Shown piece after piece: positions 27,714 to 37,449 of a stretch of DNA of 64,000 nt. Source of the stretch: an uncultured Haemophilus sp. (GTDB taxonomy: Bacteria; Pseudomonadota; Gammaproteobacteria; Enterobacterales; Pasteurellaceae); contig CAJLFU010000003.1 of assembly GCA_905205995.1 (NCBI GenBank), positions 1-64,000 on the forward strand, read 5' to 3'. The notes beneath the pieces were generated by a model. The model made no database searches. It was not told the DNA's origin and saw only the letters and a list, made by a program, of their open reading frames with translations. How positions within the stretch are numbered: position 1 is the stretch's first letter; the number at the start of each line of letters is the position of its first letter. Both the position numbers and the translations under genes were made by a program.

Positions 27714-28148
27714 ATGAAATTATCTAAAGTATTACCAGCAATGGCCGCTCTTGTTGTTTTATCTGCGTGTGCAAGCGATGCACCAAAAATGGAAAACAAA
27801 GCGGAACAAATGGCAACCCCTACTGTAACGGATAAAACAGTAGTCTATACTTGTAACAAGAAAACTGTAACTGCAGTTTATCAATTCGAAAACCAAGAGC
27901 CAACAGCGGCAATGGTTATGGTAGGCAATAAAGTTGTTGCGAAAGATTTCGCTCGTGATGCAGCTCAAAAAGACTTCACTTCATTTACTTCAGGCAAATA
28001 TGTTTGGAACGTAGATAGTGGTTTAACTTTAGATAAATTTGATTCTGTTGTGCCAGTAAATCTTTTAATTAAAGGCAAAAAAGCAGACAAAATTGTTGTG
28101 AAAAACTGTGATGTAGATGCAAAAGCAACTGCAAAAGCAAACCAATAA
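27714..28148 (+). CDS. Small lipoprotein, possibly a MliC-like lysozyme inhibitor
   Basis: A 144-residue lipoprotein with signal peptide and lipobox LSAC (Cys19). The mature part has YTCNKKTVTAVYQF near its start and SGKYVWNVDSGLTL in the middle, with two further Cys. YxC followed by a central SGxxY resembles MliC-type inhibitors of C-type lysozyme and the related adhesin complex protein, but the match is loose. It sits between yebC and ruvC with an AAGGAG ribosome site and a strong terminator after it. Confidence 0.65.
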   Translation: MKLSKVLPAMAALVVLSACASDAPKMENKAEQMATPTVTDKTVVYTCNKKTVTAVYQFENQEPTAAMVMVGNKVVAKDFARDAAQKDFTSFTSGKYVWNVDSGLTLDKFDSVVPVNLLIKGKKADKIVVKNCDVDAKATAKANQ

Positions 28149-28157
28149 TTAACGCTA

Positions 28158-28190
28158 AAAACGGCCGGCATTGACCGGCCGTTTATTTTT
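28158..28190 (+). terminator. Terminator between lipoprotein gene and ruvC
   Basis: GC-rich stem AACGGCCGG / CCGGCCGTT with loop of six, then TTATTTTT. Confidence 0.85.
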
Positions 28191-28198
28191 GAGAATTT

Positions 28199-28771
28199 AT
28201 GAGTATTATTTTAGGCATTGACCCAGGTTCTCGTGTAACGGGTTATGGTGTGATTAGACAAAATGGTCGCCATTTAGAATATCTCGGCAGTGGAGCAATC
28301 CGCACACAGGTAGAAGATTTACCTACACGCTTAAAACGAATTTATGCTGGCGTGACAGAAATCATCACACAATTTCAGCCTGATATGTTTGCCATTGAAC
28401 AAGTGTTTATGGCTAAAAATGCGGATTCAGCTTTAAAACTGGGGCAAGCACGTGGTACGGCGATTGTGGCAGCCGTGAACCATGATTTACCTGTGTTTGA
28501 ATATGCCGCTCGTTTGGTGAAACAGACTGTCGTTGGGATTGGTTCTGCAGATAAAGTTCAAGTACAAGATATGGTGACACGAATTTTGAAGCTCTCAGAT
28601 AAACCTCAGGCAGATGCGGCAGATGCTTTGGCCATTGCGATTACCCATGCCCATACCATTCAACATTCCTTGCATATTGCTAGCTCGGTCAAAACGACAG
28701 AAACACACGAAAAAATGACCGCACTTTTAAAAACAAGGTACAGTCGAGGTCGATTTAGATTAAAAATTTAA
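28199..28771 (+). CDS. ruvC: Holliday junction resolvase RuvC
   Basis: Cuts four-way junctions after RuvAB branch migration. The 190-residue protein has the RNase H-like acidic site: Asp in [12 protein letters not shown] (residue 8), Glu in FAIEQVF (about 67), and the C-terminal [14 protein letters not shown] pair of Asp. It starts only 9 bases after the preceding terminator's T-run, so its promoter must lie further up or overlap. ruvA follows after a weak terminator. Confidence 0.97.
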   Translation: MSIILGIDPGSRVTGYGVIRQNGRHLEYLGSGAIRTQVEDLPTRLKRIYAGVTEIITQFQPDMFAIEQVFMAKNADSALKLGQARGTAIVAAVNHDLPVFEYAARLVKQTVVGIGSADKVQVQDMVTRILKLSDKPQADAADALAIAITHAHTIQHSLHIASSVKTTETHEKMTALLKTRYSRGRFRLKI

Positions 28772-28799
28772 CTGGATTAATATCCAGTTTTATTTTATT
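28770..28799 (+). terminator. Hairpin between ruvC and ruvA
   Basis: Stem AACTGGA / TCCAGTT with six-base loop and TTATTTTATT tail; partly overlaps the ruvC stop. Confidence 0.6.
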
Positions 28800-28829
28800 C
28801 TATGCAAAAATTTTTTACATGGAAATCTT

Positions 28830-29441
28830 ATGATCGGTCGTTTAAAAGGCATCTTATTAGAAAAACAACCTCCTGAAATTTTGCTTGATGTACAAGGCGT
28901 CGGTTACGAATTATTGTTACCAATGACCAGTTTTTATGACTTACCTGAAATCGGGCAAGAAACTACTTTATTTACCCATCTTGTTGTGCGTGAAGATGCT
29001 CATCTTCTTTTTGGATTCGCCCAAAAAACTGACCGCACTTTATTCCGTGAATTAATTAAAACCAATGGTGTTGGCCCTAAATTAGCACTTGCGATTTTGT
29101 CTGCAATGTCAGTAGAGCAGTTTGCTTACGCTATTGAGCGAGAAGAACTGTCGAAATTAGTTAAAATTCCTGGTGTGGGCAAGAAAACAGCTGAACGATT
29201 ATTAGTAGAGTTGAAAGGGAAGTTTAAAGATGTTCGCCAAAGTGATTTCTTTGTGGAGAGCAAACATATTCCTTCAACTTCAGAATTGCGCCAAGCTGAG
29301 AGCTCAGCAGATGAAGCGGTTGCTGCATTGGTTGCGCTAGGTTATAAACCAACCGACGCTGAAAAAATGGTGAAAAAAGTGGCCAAAGCCGATTTAAGCA
29401 GTGAGCAATTAATTCGCGAAGCCTTAAAAGCCGCATTATAA
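28830..29441 (+). CDS. ruvA: Holliday junction branch migration protein RuvA
   Basis: Tetrameric junction-binding subunit that loads the RuvB motor. The 203-residue protein has the N-terminal OB domain ([27 protein letters not shown]), two helix-hairpin-helix motifs ([13 protein letters not shown] and [13 protein letters not shown]), and the C-terminal RuvB-contact domain ([13 protein letters not shown]). ruvB follows 13 bases later in the same operon. Confidence 0.97.
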   Translation: MIGRLKGILLEKQPPEILLDVQGVGYELLLPMTSFYDLPEIGQETTLFTHLVVREDAHLLFGFAQKTDRTLFRELIKTNGVGPKLALAILSAMSVEQFAYAIEREELSKLVKIPGVGKKTAERLLVELKGKFKDVRQSDFFVESKHIPSTSELRQAESSADEAVAALVALGYKPTDAEKMVKKVAKADLSSEQLIREALKAAL

Positions 29442-29454
29442 AGATTAAACAGAT

Positions 29455-30462
29455 ATGATCGAAGCAGATAGAATTATTAGCAGTCAGGCAAAGATGGATG
29501 AAGATGTCATCGATCGTGCGATTCGTCCAAAGCTTTTAACGGACTATGTGGGACAGCCACAAGTACGAGAGCAGATGGATATTTTCATTAAGGCGGCAAA
29601 ATTGCGTCAAGATGCCTTAGATCATCTTTTGATCTTCGGTCCTCCAGGTTTAGGAAAAACGACGCTAGCTAATATTGTGGCAAATGAAATGGGTGTGAAT
29701 ATTCGCACCACATCAGGTCCTGTGCTTGAAAAAGCCGGCGATTTGGCAGCAATGCTGACAAATCTTGAACCGCATGATGTATTATTTATTGATGAAATTC
29801 ACCGTCTTTCCCCTGCGATTGAAGAAGTGCTTTATCCGGCAATGGAAGATTACCAACTAGATATTATGATCGGTGAAGGCCCTGCTGCGCGTTCGATTAA
29901 ATTAGATTTGCCGCCTTTCACATTAATTGGTGCAACGACTCGAGCGGGTTCTTTAACTTCGCCACTACGTGATCGTTTTGGTATTGTTCAACGTTTAGAA
30001 TTTTATTCCGTTGAAGATTTAACTTCTATTGTGACAAGAAGTGCCTCTTGCTTAAATCTGGAATTAGAAGATAAAGCCGCTTTTGAAGTGGCGCGTCGTT
30101 CACGTGGCACCCCTCGCATTGCAAACCGTTTATTGCGTCGCGTTCGAGATTTTGCTGATGTGCGTAATGATGGCATTATATCGGCAGACATTGCGAAACA
30201 AGCGCTTTCAATGTTAGATGTAGATGATGCGGGCTTTGATTACTTAGATAGAAAATTGCTTACCGCAGTGATTGAACGTTTTGATGGTGGACCAGTTGGA
30301 CTAGATAACTTGGCAGCGGCAATAGGTGAAGAACGAGACACTATTGAGGATGTTTTAGAGCCTTACTTGATTCAACAAGGATTTTTACAGCGAACCCCTC
30401 GAGGCCGAATTGCGACTTCGTTAACTTATCGACACTTCGGACTTCAGAAGCCGTCAGAATAA
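29455..30462 (+). CDS. ruvB: Holliday junction branch migration ATPase RuvB
   Basis: AAA+ hexameric motor. The 335-residue protein shows Walker [10 protein letters not shown] (about 62-70), Walker [10 protein letters not shown], sensor 1 GATTRAG, arginine finger region DRFGI, and the C-terminal winged helix ending TPRGRIAT. Length and motifs match E. coli RuvB (336). A strong palindromic terminator lies just after the stop. Confidence 0.98.
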   Translation: MIEADRIISSQAKMDEDVIDRAIRPKLLTDYVGQPQVREQMDIFIKAAKLRQDALDHLLIFGPPGLGKTTLANIVANEMGVNIRTTSGPVLEKAGDLAAMLTNLEPHDVLFIDEIHRLSPAIEEVLYPAMEDYQLDIMIGEGPAARSIKLDLPPFTLIGATTRAGSLTSPLRDRFGIVQRLEFYSVEDLTSIVTRSASCLNLELEDKAAFEVARRSRGTPRIANRLLRRVRDFADVRNDGIISADIAKQALSMLDVDDAGFDYLDRKLLTAVIERFDGGPVGLDNLAAAIGEERDTIEDVLEPYLIQQGFLQRTPRGRIATSLTYRHFGLQKPSE

Positions 30463-30472
30463 GAGATAGAAA

Positions 30473-30510
30473 AAAGGACATATTGATATCAATATGTCCT
30501 TTCTTTTTGA
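30473..30510. terminator. Bidirectional terminator between ruvB and the 30518 gene
   Basis: Perfect 30-base palindrome centred on GATATC (AAAGGACATATTGATATCAATATGTCCTTT in two exact halves), with A-run before and T-run after, between convergent genes. Confidence 0.85.
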
Positions 30511-30517
30511 AACCTGC

Positions 30518-30829
30518 TTAGTTAGTTCCTTCAGTATAGCTCTTCATGCTATTTAATCTTGCTAAACCCACATCACAGCTTTTTTGTTGAGTCGCTAATT
30601 CCATTTCAAGAATTTGCTGTTTGCTTTGATTAAGTTTACTTTTGATTTTACCTACTTGAGTGTGAGTGCCGGGCTGTTTTTCTGCTTGAGCAATCAAATT
30701 TTCTGTTTCTTTAAATAACTGTGTACATTGTTGTGGAAGAGCAGCTTTATTTTCTGTAAGAGGTGCTGCGGTAGCAGATAATGTCATAGAACCGAAAAGT
30801 GCGGTCAAAATTACGCAAATTTTTTTCAT
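30518..30829 (-). CDS. Small secreted helical protein (DUF5339-like)
   Basis: A 103-residue protein with a cleavable signal peptide (cleavage likely after ATA or AAP, about residue 22). The mature part is alpha-helical with two Cys (QQCTQLF and QKSCDVG) probably joined by a disulfide, and a central QVGKIKSKLNQSKQQI helix. It resembles small periplasmic proteins of Pasteurellaceae grouped as DUF5339; the function is unknown. It converges on ruvB and is divergent from cydA. An uptake sequence lies inside the signal-peptide region. Confidence 0.7.
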   Translation of the reverse strand: MKKICVILTALFGSMTLSATAAPLTENKAALPQQCTQLFKETENLIAQAEKQPGTHTQVGKIKSKLNQSKQQILEMELATQQKSCDVGLARLNSMKSYTEGTN

Positions 30830-31287
30830 TGTAAATCCCTACAAATCTCTTCAAATATTATTAGGCTAAAAAATAGCAAAATCTTGCAGCCCTGTCTAGT
30901 GGTTATTTTGTCCATTTTTTTTAAATAAAGTTTCCTTGTGATAGATAAATTTTTCCATTTTGAGCAAAAAATACAGAATTTGATGTGGATCAATTTTGTC
31001 ATTGTTATGCAAAATAGGGTATTTTGTAACTTATATCAAAAAATGTGATCAAGATAACGGTTTTTTCTGTTTTTTATCCTCATAAATAGTAGTAGAATAG
31101 GGCAAATTTTTGAATATTTAGATTGTAATCGGTTACTGTATTCTGTTTTGAGAATAGAAAAGGCAATTATTACGTAAATAATTCAATATTTCTTAACAAT
31201 TTCTGTTGAGTAGTTTGGGGTGATTATTTGGGGTTATCCTTGGTAATCATAAAGTGAAAATCTTGTAGATTTATACAAGGAGTTGAG
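30830..31287. other. 458-base control region upstream of cydA
   Basis: Without a credible gene. It is very AT-rich and contains an FNR-type site (30980-30993) and a second TGTGATCAAGATAA stretch (about 31045-31058) that could be another regulator half-site. The cydA ribosome site AAGGAG lies at the right end. No clear promoter could be fixed by eye. Confidence 0.5.
30980..30993. promoter_or_regulatory. FNR binding site upstream of cydAB
   Basis: TTGATGTGGATCAA, an exact match to the FNR consensus TTGAT-N4-ATCAA. It lies 295 bases before cydA. FNR and ArcA control cyd expression in E. coli, so oxygen-dependent control is likely here too. Confidence 0.75.
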
Positions 31288-32853
31288 ATGTTAGACGTTG
31301 TTGATCTCTCACGCTTGCAGTTTGCATTAACTGCGTTATATCACTTCATTTTTGTACCATTAACATTAGGTTTATCTTTCGTTCTTGTGATCATGGAAAC
31401 CATTTATGTTAAAACGGGCAAAGAAGTATATAAAGATATGACAAAATTCTGGGGTAAGTTATTTGGTATTAACTTTGCTCTAGGGGTGACGACCGGTATT
31501 ATCATGGAGTTCCAATTCGGGACAAACTGGTCTTATTATTCTCACTATGTAGGTGATATTTTCGGTGCGCCATTAGCGATCGAAGCATTACTTGCATTCT
31601 TCTTAGAATCCACTTTCGTGGGTCTATTCTTCTTCGGTTGGGATCGTTTAACTAAAGGTAAACACTTACTCGCAACTTACTGCGTAGCCTTTGGTTCAAA
31701 CCTTTCTGCGATGTGGATTTTAGTGGCAAATGGTTGGATGCAACATCCGGTAGCGGCAGAGTTTAACTTTGAAACCGTTCGTATGGAAATGACCAGCTTC
31801 TTAGATCTTTGGTTAAATCCAGTTGCGCAAAGTAAATTCTTACACACATTAACAGCGGGTTATTCAACCGGTGCAATGTTTGTATTAGGTATCAGCGCAT
31901 TCTATTTATTAAAAGGCCGCGATATCGGTTTTGCTAAACGTTCATTCTCTGTCGCGGCAACCTTTGGTTTTATCGCTGCATCAGCGGTATTAATTATGGG
32001 TGATGAATCAGGTTATGATATCGGTAAAGCACAACCTGTGAAATTAGCAGCAATGGAAGCTGAGTTTGATACTCATCCTGCTCCAGCGCCATTCCATCCA
32101 ATTGCGATTCCAAATACTGCTGAAATGAAAAATGATTTTGCGATTGATATCCCTTATTTAGGTGGTTTAATTGCAACGCGTTCTTTAGATACTGAAATTA
32201 TTGGCTTGAAAGATATTCAAGCGAAAAATGAAGGTCGTGTTCGTAACGGTATGGTTGCTTATGATTTATTCACACAATTAAAAGCAGAGAAAAAATCAGC
32301 AGGCCAAGTAAATCCTGAAACTAAAGCAAAATTTGATGAAGTTAAAGGTGATTTAGGTTTCGGTTTATTATTAAAACGTTACACAGATAAAGTTGTTGAT
32401 GCAACAGAAGAACAAATTAAACAAGCAGCACGTGACACTATTCCAAACGTAGGCCCTAACTTCTGGGCATTCCGTGGTATGTTAGCTGCAGGTGGTTTAA
32501 TTATTTTACTGACCTTTGGTGCATTTGTTCAAAATTTACGTAACAAAGTGACTTCTTCTCGCTTATTACTTAAAGCATTGCTTTGGGGTATCCCATTGCC
32601 AATTTTAGCGATTGAATTTGGTTGGTTCTTAGCTGAATTTGGTCGTCAACCATGGGCGATTTATGAAGTATTACCGGTAGGTGTGTCTGCCTCTAACTTG
32701 AGTGTAGGTGACTTATGGTTCTCTATCGGTTTAATTTGTGTACTTTACTTCTTCTTCATTATTGCGGAAATGTATTTGATGTTTAAATATGCACGTTTAG
32801 GTCCAAGTGCATTGAAAACCGGCAAATACTATTTTGAGCAATCATCTAAATAA
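31288..32853 (+). CDS. cydA: Cytochrome bd ubiquinol oxidase subunit I
   Basis: Haem-bearing subunit of the high-affinity terminal oxidase that reduces oxygen with quinol. The 521-residue protein (E. coli 522) has His19 (LYHFIF), the b595 ligand, conserved GRQPW ([17 protein letters not shown]) and the periplasmic Q-loop. The intact Q-loop length indicates the long form. The RBS AAGGAG precedes the ATG. It leads the operon cydA-cydB-cydX-ybgE. Confidence 0.98.
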   Translation: MLDVVDLSRLQFALTALYHFIFVPLTLGLSFVLVIMETIYVKTGKEVYKDMTKFWGKLFGINFALGVTTGIIMEFQFGTNWSYYSHYVGDIFGAPLAIEALLAFFLESTFVGLFFFGWDRLTKGKHLLATYCVAFGSNLSAMWILVANGWMQHPVAAEFNFETVRMEMTSFLDLWLNPVAQSKFLHTLTAGYSTGAMFVLGISAFYLLKGRDIGFAKRSFSVAATFGFIAASAVLIMGDESGYDIGKAQPVKLAAMEAEFDTHPAPAPFHPIAIPNTAEMKNDFAIDIPYLGGLIATRSLDTEIIGLKDIQAKNEGRVRNGMVAYDLFTQLKAEKKSAGQVNPETKAKFDEVKGDLGFGLLLKRYTDKVVDATEEQIKQAARDTIPNVGPNFWAFRGMLAAGGLIILLTFGAFVQNLRNKVTSSRLLLKALLWGIPLPILAIEFGWFLAEFGRQPWAIYEVLPVGVSASNLSVGDLWFSIGLICVLYFFFIIAEMYLMFKYARLGPSALKTGKYYFEQSSK

Positions 32854-32867
32854 GCAGGAGATGGATT

Positions 32868-34007
32868 ATGCTTGATTATGAAATTCTACGTATTATTTGG
32901 TGGGTGCTAGTTGTTGTATTGCTTATCGGTTTCTCTGTCACAGATGGATTCGATATGGGCGTGACCGCACTTTTACCCGTAGCAGGTAAGAAAGAAGTAG
33001 AAAAACGAATTATGATTAACTCTATTGCTCCACACTGGGATGGTAACCAAGTTTGGTTATTAACTGCTGGTGGTGCAATCTTTGCGGCATGGCCGATTGT
33101 TTACTCTGTGGCGTTTTCAGGCTTCTATATTGCCTTATTCCTCGTGTTAGCTGCGTTATTCTTCCGTCCAATTGGTTTTGAATATCGTGCGAAAATTGAT
33201 AATCCAACATGGCGTGCTGTGTGGGATTGGGGCTTGTTTGCGGGTGGTTTTGTACCTGCATTAGTATTCGGTGTGGCATTTGGTAATTTATTACAAGGTG
33301 TACCATTTGAATTAAATGAGCTTTCACAAGCAACTTACACAGGTTCTTTCTTTGCATTATTAAACCCATTTGCATTACTTTGCGGTGTGTTAAGCCTTGC
33401 AATGTTAGTAACTCACGGTGCAAACTGGTTACAAATGAAAACCACTGCAGCATTGCGTGATCGCGCAAGAGCGATTACACAAGTCGGTGCATTGGTAACA
33501 TTAATTACTTTTGTACTTGCAGGTGTATGGCTTTCTTTCAAAGACGGTTATGTGGTGACTAGCGCGATTGATCACTTTGCAGCATCAGCGCCAGCTTCAG
33601 GTAAACAAGTGGCAGTTGAAGCAGGTGCATGGTTCAAAAACTTCAATGAAAATCCAGCTTTATGGGCATTCCCAGCATTAGCTGTGGTTGGTGCATTATT
33701 AAACGTGATTGCATCTAAAGCAAATCGTTGTGGTTTTGCATTCTTCTTCTCTGTATTAACAATGGCTGGTGTGATTATTACTGCGGCAGTATCAATGTTC
33801 CCATTTGTAATGCCTTCAAGTACTCATCCAGAACAAAGTTTGTTAATGTGGGATGCAACGTCAAGTGAATTAACATTAACCTTAATGTTCTACTTGGCAT
33901 TAGTATTTGTTAGCATCTCATTGCTTTACACCATTTGGTCATACTACAAAATGTTTGGTCGCTTGGATGAAAGCTTTGTTGAAGACAACAAAAACTCATT
34001 ATACTAA
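32868..34007 (+). CDS. cydB: Cytochrome bd ubiquinol oxidase subunit II
   Basis: Second large subunit of the bd oxidase; stabilises the haems and structurally mirrors CydA. The 379 residues equal E. coli CydB length. It begins MLDYEILRIIWWVLVVVLLIGFSVTDGFDMG, with the conserved DGFD motif near the first helix. It lies 14 bases after cydA with an AGGAGAT site. Confidence 0.98.
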   Translation: MLDYEILRIIWWVLVVVLLIGFSVTDGFDMGVTALLPVAGKKEVEKRIMINSIAPHWDGNQVWLLTAGGAIFAAWPIVYSVAFSGFYIALFLVLAALFFRPIGFEYRAKIDNPTWRAVWDWGLFAGGFVPALVFGVAFGNLLQGVPFELNELSQATYTGSFFALLNPFALLCGVLSLAMLVTHGANWLQMKTTAALRDRARAITQVGALVTLITFVLAGVWLSFKDGYVVTSAIDHFAASAPASGKQVAVEAGAWFKNFNENPALWAFPALAVVGALLNVIASKANRCGFAFFFSVLTMAGVIITAAVSMFPFVMPSSTHPEQSLLMWDATSSELTLTLMFYLALVFVSISLLYTIWSYYKMFGRLDESFVEDNKNSLY

Positions 34008-34018
34008 GGAGAAACAAT

Positions 34019-34117
34019 ATGTTATACGTAATTTGGGTAGTGGGTGTGTTGGCTGCAGTTATGGTGAGTGCTAAATTAACCATTGGTAAAGAAAAGTCAG
34101 GTAAATTTGACGAGTAA
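34019..34117 (+). CDS. cydX: Cytochrome bd oxidase small subunit CydX
   Basis: A 32-residue single-helix protein, MLYVIWVVGVLAAVMVSAKL then a charged tail GKEKSGKFDE. CydX is needed for stable bd oxidase and binds CydA near the haems. It lies 11 bases after cydB with an AAGGAGAA ribosome site, and its stop overlaps the ybgE start (TAATG). The conserved Tyr3 and Glu (TIGKE) of CydX are present. Confidence 0.95.
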   Translation: MLYVIWVVGVLAAVMVSAKLTIGKEKSGKFDE

Positions 34118-34407
34118 TGATGATTAATTCACTCTATCAATTAAGTAATAAGGGTTCCTTGCGAACCCTTTCGTTTATTTTAGCGTTATTTTTAACTGCG
34201 GCTTTCTTTTTAAATTTAAGTCAATTTTCGACCGCACTTCGAACTGCTCATCCAGCTTGGATTCTCGCAATCTTTTGGGGATTGATTAATTTATGGATCC
34301 ACGGCATTGGATTTGATATTCGTCGGGCAATATGGCAGCTTGTTTTCTTGCCATTTATTGGTTATTTCACCACAATAATCGCTATTGTTCAGCATTGGTT
34401 ATTATAA
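34117..34407 (+). CDS. ybgE: Cyd operon protein YbgE
   Basis: A 96-residue protein with three predicted membrane helices, matching YbgE of the enteric cydAB-cydX-ybgE operon. It has no assigned reaction; the operon suggests a role in bd oxidase assembly or function. The start overlaps the cydX stop by one base (TAATG); a second ATG follows immediately. An uptake sequence lies inside the gene. Confidence 0.85.
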   Translation: MMINSLYQLSNKGSLRTLSFILALFLTAAFFLNLSQFSTALRTAHPAWILAIFWGLINLWIHGIGFDIRRAIWQLVFLPFIGYFTTIIAIVQHWLL

Positions 34408-34478
34408 GAACGATAGACAAATATTATTATTTGGATCTTGCACATCTTATGAACAGGTTCTAAAATAAGCGGCTTGTT

Positions 34479-34907
34479 ATGGCTGATAATTTGAGCATTA
34501 TTTTGAATAACCAATGTTTTACCTTTCCGGTTCGTGTTTATTATGAGGACACGGATGCAGGCGGAGTAGTGTATCACGCACGTTACTTACATTTCTTTGA
34601 ACGAGCGAGAACAGAATATTTAAGAACGCTTAATTTTTCCCAACAATCATTATTGCAGGAACAACAAGTCGCTTTTGTGGTCAAAACCATGTCTATTGAC
34701 TATTGTATTCCGGCAAAATTGGATGATTATCTTATTGTCGAAACTGAAATAACGGCAGTGAAAGGGGCAACAATCCTCTTTGAACAGCGGTTAGTTCGTG
34801 AGACGGTGGTGTTATCAAAGGCTACTGTTAAGGTAGCCTGTGTTGATCTAGGCAAAATGAAACCTGTCGCAATTCCTGAAGAATTAAAAGCGGCATTTTT
34901 AAAGTAA
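34479..34907 (+). CDS. ybgC: Tol-Pal system acyl-CoA thioesterase YbgC
   Basis: Hotdog-fold thioesterase, first gene of the tol-pal operon. The 142-residue protein has the 4-hydroxybenzoyl-CoA-thioesterase type motif [26 protein letters not shown], with catalytic Asp in DTDAGG. In H. influenzae YbgC is reported to hydrolyse short-chain acyl-CoA thioesters. It is 71 bases from ybgE and 20 bases before tolQ. Confidence 0.95.
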   Translation: MADNLSIILNNQCFTFPVRVYYEDTDAGGVVYHARYLHFFERARTEYLRTLNFSQQSLLQEQQVAFVVKTMSIDYCIPAKLDDYLIVETEITAVKGATILFEQRLVRETVVLSKATVKVACVDLGKMKPVAIPEELKAAFLK

Positions 34908-34927
34908 ATAACTTTTCGGAGTATGCA

Positions 34928-35614
34928 ATGACTGCAGAATTGAACTTTTTAGATCTTTTTCTAAAAGCGAGTATCGTTGTTCAACTTGTAATTGTGATCT
35001 TAATTTCGTTCTCAATTATTTCTTGGGCAATCATCATTCAACGTAGCCGTATTTTGACGAGCGCGTTAAAAGAAGCGAACACTTTTGAAGATCGTTTCTG
35101 GTCTGGTGAAGATTTAAATAAACTTTATGATGGTTTATCTAATCGTCGTGAAGTATTAACAGGTAGCGAACAAATTTTCTTTGTCGGATTTAAAGAATTC
35201 TCTCGCTTAAAACAAGTGAATGCGAATGCACCAGAAGCAATCATCAAAGGTACGACTCGTGCGATGAACCTTGCGATGAATCGTGAAGTAGAAGCGCTTG
35301 AAAGTCGTGTGCCTTTCTTAGCAACAGTTGCTTCTGTAAGTCCATATATCGGTTTATTTGGTACCGTTTGGGGGATCATGCACGCATTTATGGCATTAAG
35401 TGGTGCGAAACAAGCAACATTACAAATGGTTGCTCCAGGTATCGCAGAAGCCTTGATCGCAACAGCAATCGGTTTGTTTGCGGCGATTCCAGCTGTAATG
35501 GCGTATAACCGTTTAAGCTTACGTGTAAATGCGATTGAACAAAATTATGGTAACTTCATTGATGAATTCACCACAATTTTACATCGTCAAGCTTTTGGTA
35601 AAGCGCCTCATTAA
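34928..35614 (+). CDS. tolQ: Tol-Pal proton channel subunit TolQ
   Basis: Inner-membrane protein of the ExbB/MotA family that forms the stator with TolR and energises outer-membrane constriction at division. The 228-residue protein has three helices: residues about 15-35, then the second and third after the cytoplasmic domain with the conserved [13 protein letters not shown] and [12 protein letters not shown]. Length equals that of E. coli TolQ (230). tolR follows after an inverted uptake pair. Confidence 0.98.
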   Translation: MTAELNFLDLFLKASIVVQLVIVILISFSIISWAIIIQRSRILTSALKEANTFEDRFWSGEDLNKLYDGLSNRREVLTGSEQIFFVGFKEFSRLKQVNANAPEAIIKGTTRAMNLAMNREVEALESRVPFLATVASVSPYIGLFGTVWGIMHAFMALSGAKQATLQMVAPGIAEALIATAIGLFAAIPAVMAYNRLSLRVNAIEQNYGNFIDEFTTILHRQAFGKAPH

Positions 35615-35631
35615 AAATAAATGAAAAATTG

Positions 35632-35664
35632 ACCGCACTTAATAAATAAAACGAAAAGTGCGGT
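35632..35664. repeat. Inverted uptake-sequence pair between tolQ and tolR
   Basis: ACCGCACTT (35632-35640) and AAGTGCGGT (35656-35664) could form a hairpin inside the operon. There is no T-run after it, so it is probably not a full terminator but may alter mRNA stability. Confidence 0.75.
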
Positions 35665-35692
35665 GGCTTTTAGCAAAGTTTTAGAGGAAATT

Positions 35693-36112
35693 ATGGCTCG
35701 TCGTCAGCGTAAAGACATTAAATCTGAAATTAACATCGTGCCATTTCTCGATGTTCTTTTAGTTTTAGTGTTAATTTTTATGGCAACCGCGCCGATTATC
35801 AGTCAGAGCGTTCAAGTGGAACTCCCTGATTCGGTGCAAAGTCAAAATGTATCAAATGAAGATAAAACACCAGTTATTTTAGAAGTAGCAGGTGTTGGGC
35901 AGTATTCGATTTCGATTGGTGGTCAACGCCAAGAAGGCCTTAACGAAGAAATGGTAACCCAATTATCAAAACAAGAATTTGATAAAGACAATAACACAAT
36001 GTTCTTAGTGGGCGGAGCAAAAGATGTACCTTATGAAGAAGTGATTAAAGCACTGAATTTACTACATCTTGCCGGCATTAAGTCTGTGGGTTTAATGACC
36101 AACCCAATTTAA
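35693..36112 (+). CDS. tolR: Tol-Pal protein TolR
   Basis: Single-span ExbD/TolR-family protein; its helix couples proton flow in TolQ to conformational change. The 139-residue protein has the helix INIVPFLDVLLVLVLIFMAT with the critical Asp20 (E. coli Asp23). I start at ATG 35693 (MARRQRKDIK) after GAGGAA rather than the in-frame GTG at 35663, which lies in the uptake pair. Length fits H. influenzae TolR. tolA follows after 18 bases. Confidence 0.97.
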   Translation: MARRQRKDIKSEINIVPFLDVLLVLVLIFMATAPIISQSVQVELPDSVQSQNVSNEDKTPVILEVAGVGQYSISIGGQRQEGLNEEMVTQLSKQEFDKDNNTMFLVGGAKDVPYEEVIKALNLLHLAGIKSVGLMTNPI

Positions 36113-36130
36113 GAATAAGTAGGTAAAACC

Positions 36131-37408
36131 GTGCAGAATAATCGACGAAAAAAACGTGCAAATGAGTTTGTCATCTCTATTGCGATGCACCTTGCATTGT
36201 TTGGTTTGTTGATTTGGAGCTCTCTTTATCAAACCGTTGAAATAATGGGTGGTGGAGAAGGTGAAGGTGATGCCATGGGAGCTGTGATGGTTGATACTGG
36301 CAGCGCAGCACAGGAATGGGGACGTATTCAACAACAGAAAAAAGGTCAAACTGATAAACAGAAGAAACCTGAGCCTGTAGTTGAAGAGAAAAAACCAGAG
36401 CCTGAACCTGAACCAAATCAGCAAGAAATTGCGAAACAAGAAGAGATTAAGCGTCAGCAGGAAATTCAACGTCAAAAAGAACTTGAAAAACAAAAGCAGC
36501 AAGAAATTGAAAAGCAAAAGCAAAAACAGCAGCAAGAGCTTGCTCGTCAAGAGGCGTTAGAAAAACAGAAACAAGCTGAAGAAGCAAAAGCAAAACAAGC
36601 TGCAGAGGCAGCGAAGTTGAAAGCGGAAGCTGAGGCAAAACGTTTAGCGGCATCCGCTAAACAGGCTGAAGAAGAGGCAAAAGCGAAGGCGCAAGCAGAA
36701 GCTCAAAAAGCGAAAGAAAAAGCAGAAGCAGATGCTAAAGCTAAGGCTGAGGCGAAAGCGAAAGCAGAGGCTGAAGCAAAAGCGAAGGCAAAAGCTGAGG
36801 CAGACGCCAAAGCGAAAGCAGAAGCAGATGCTAAGGCAAAAGCGAAAGCAGAGGCTGATGCAAAAGCGAAAGCAGAGGCTGAAGCAAAAGCGAAGGCCGA
36901 GGCAAAAGCTAAAGCGGATGCAGAAGCAAAAGCGAAGGCAGAAGCAAAAGCTAAAGCGGATGCAGAAGCTAAAGCGAAGGCTGATGCAGCAAAACGTAAA
37001 GCAGATCAAGCGGCTTTAGATGATTTCATGAACGGTGGTGACATCGGTGGTGGTAGCGCATCTAAAGGTGGTAATGCGAATAAAGGCGGTACACAAGGTA
37101 GTGGTGCTGGACTTGGGGCTGGAGACGGAGGCAAAGTCGGTGATCAATATGCAGGTGTAATTAAGCGTGAAATTCAACGCCGCTTCTTAAAAGATCCAAG
37201 TTTTGCCGGTAAAGTTTGTCGTATTAAAATTCAACTCGGTCGAGATGGTACTATTTTAGCTTACCAACGAGTTTCTGGACCTGATGATATCTGTACTGCA
37301 GCAATGAGTGCGGTCGCTAGAACGAAAAAAGTTCCAGCAGCACCATCTGATGCAGTGTATGAGAAATATAAAGCGCCGGCTATCGATTTTGACATCAATG
37401 CTCGATAA
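36131..37408 (+). CDS. tolA: Tol-Pal protein TolA
   Basis: Periplasm-spanning protein linking TolQR to TolB and Pal. It starts with GTG and reads MQNNRRKKRANEF, then a membrane anchor (residues about 13-33). A long Gln/Lys/Glu region (about 75-135) leads to an Ala-Lys-Glu-Asp helical rod (about 135-295) with repeated AEAKAKA-type units, a Gly-rich hinge, and a folded C-terminal domain (about 335-425) with two Cys for a disulfide. The 425-residue length matches E. coli TolA (421). The rod's 12- to 24-base repeats make slippage or recombination likely. Confidence 0.97.
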   Translation: MQNNRRKKRANEFVISIAMHLALFGLLIWSSLYQTVEIMGGGEGEGDAMGAVMVDTGSAAQEWGRIQQQKKGQTDKQKKPEPVVEEKKPEPEPEPNQQEIAKQEEIKRQQEIQRQKELEKQKQQEIEKQKQKQQQELARQEALEKQKQAEEAKAKQAAEAAKLKAEAEAKRLAASAKQAEEEAKAKAQAEAQKAKEKAEADAKAKAEAKAKAEAEAKAKAKAEADAKAKAEADAKAKAKAEADAKAKAEAEAKAKAEAKAKADAEAKAKAEAKAKADAEAKAKADAAKRKADQAALDDFMNGGDIGGGSASKGGNANKGGTQGSGAGLGAGDGGKVGDQYAGVIKREIQRRFLKDPSFAGKVCRIKIQLGRDGTILAYQRVSGPDDICTAAMSAVARTKKVPAAPSDAVYEKYKAPAIDFDINAR

Positions 37409-37449
37409 TCGGTTTTAGGAAAATAACAACGTTAAAATAAGGTGATTAA

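Noticed and set aside
35663..35692. Longer TolR from the GTG in the uptake pair
   Set aside because: The ATG at 35693 has GAGGAA and gives the standard 139-residue protein.
36570..36990. Regular 12- to 24-base repeats in tolA as a CRISPR or satellite array
   Set aside because: They encode the Ala-Lys-Glu helical rod of TolA; there are no distinct spacers and the frame is maintained.
36100..37010. Long antisense open frames over tolA and the rne C-terminal half
   Set aside because: They are shadows of low-complexity Ala/Lys- and Asn/Arg-rich coding regions. They have extreme composition (Phe/Leu/Cys-rich) and no ribosome sites.
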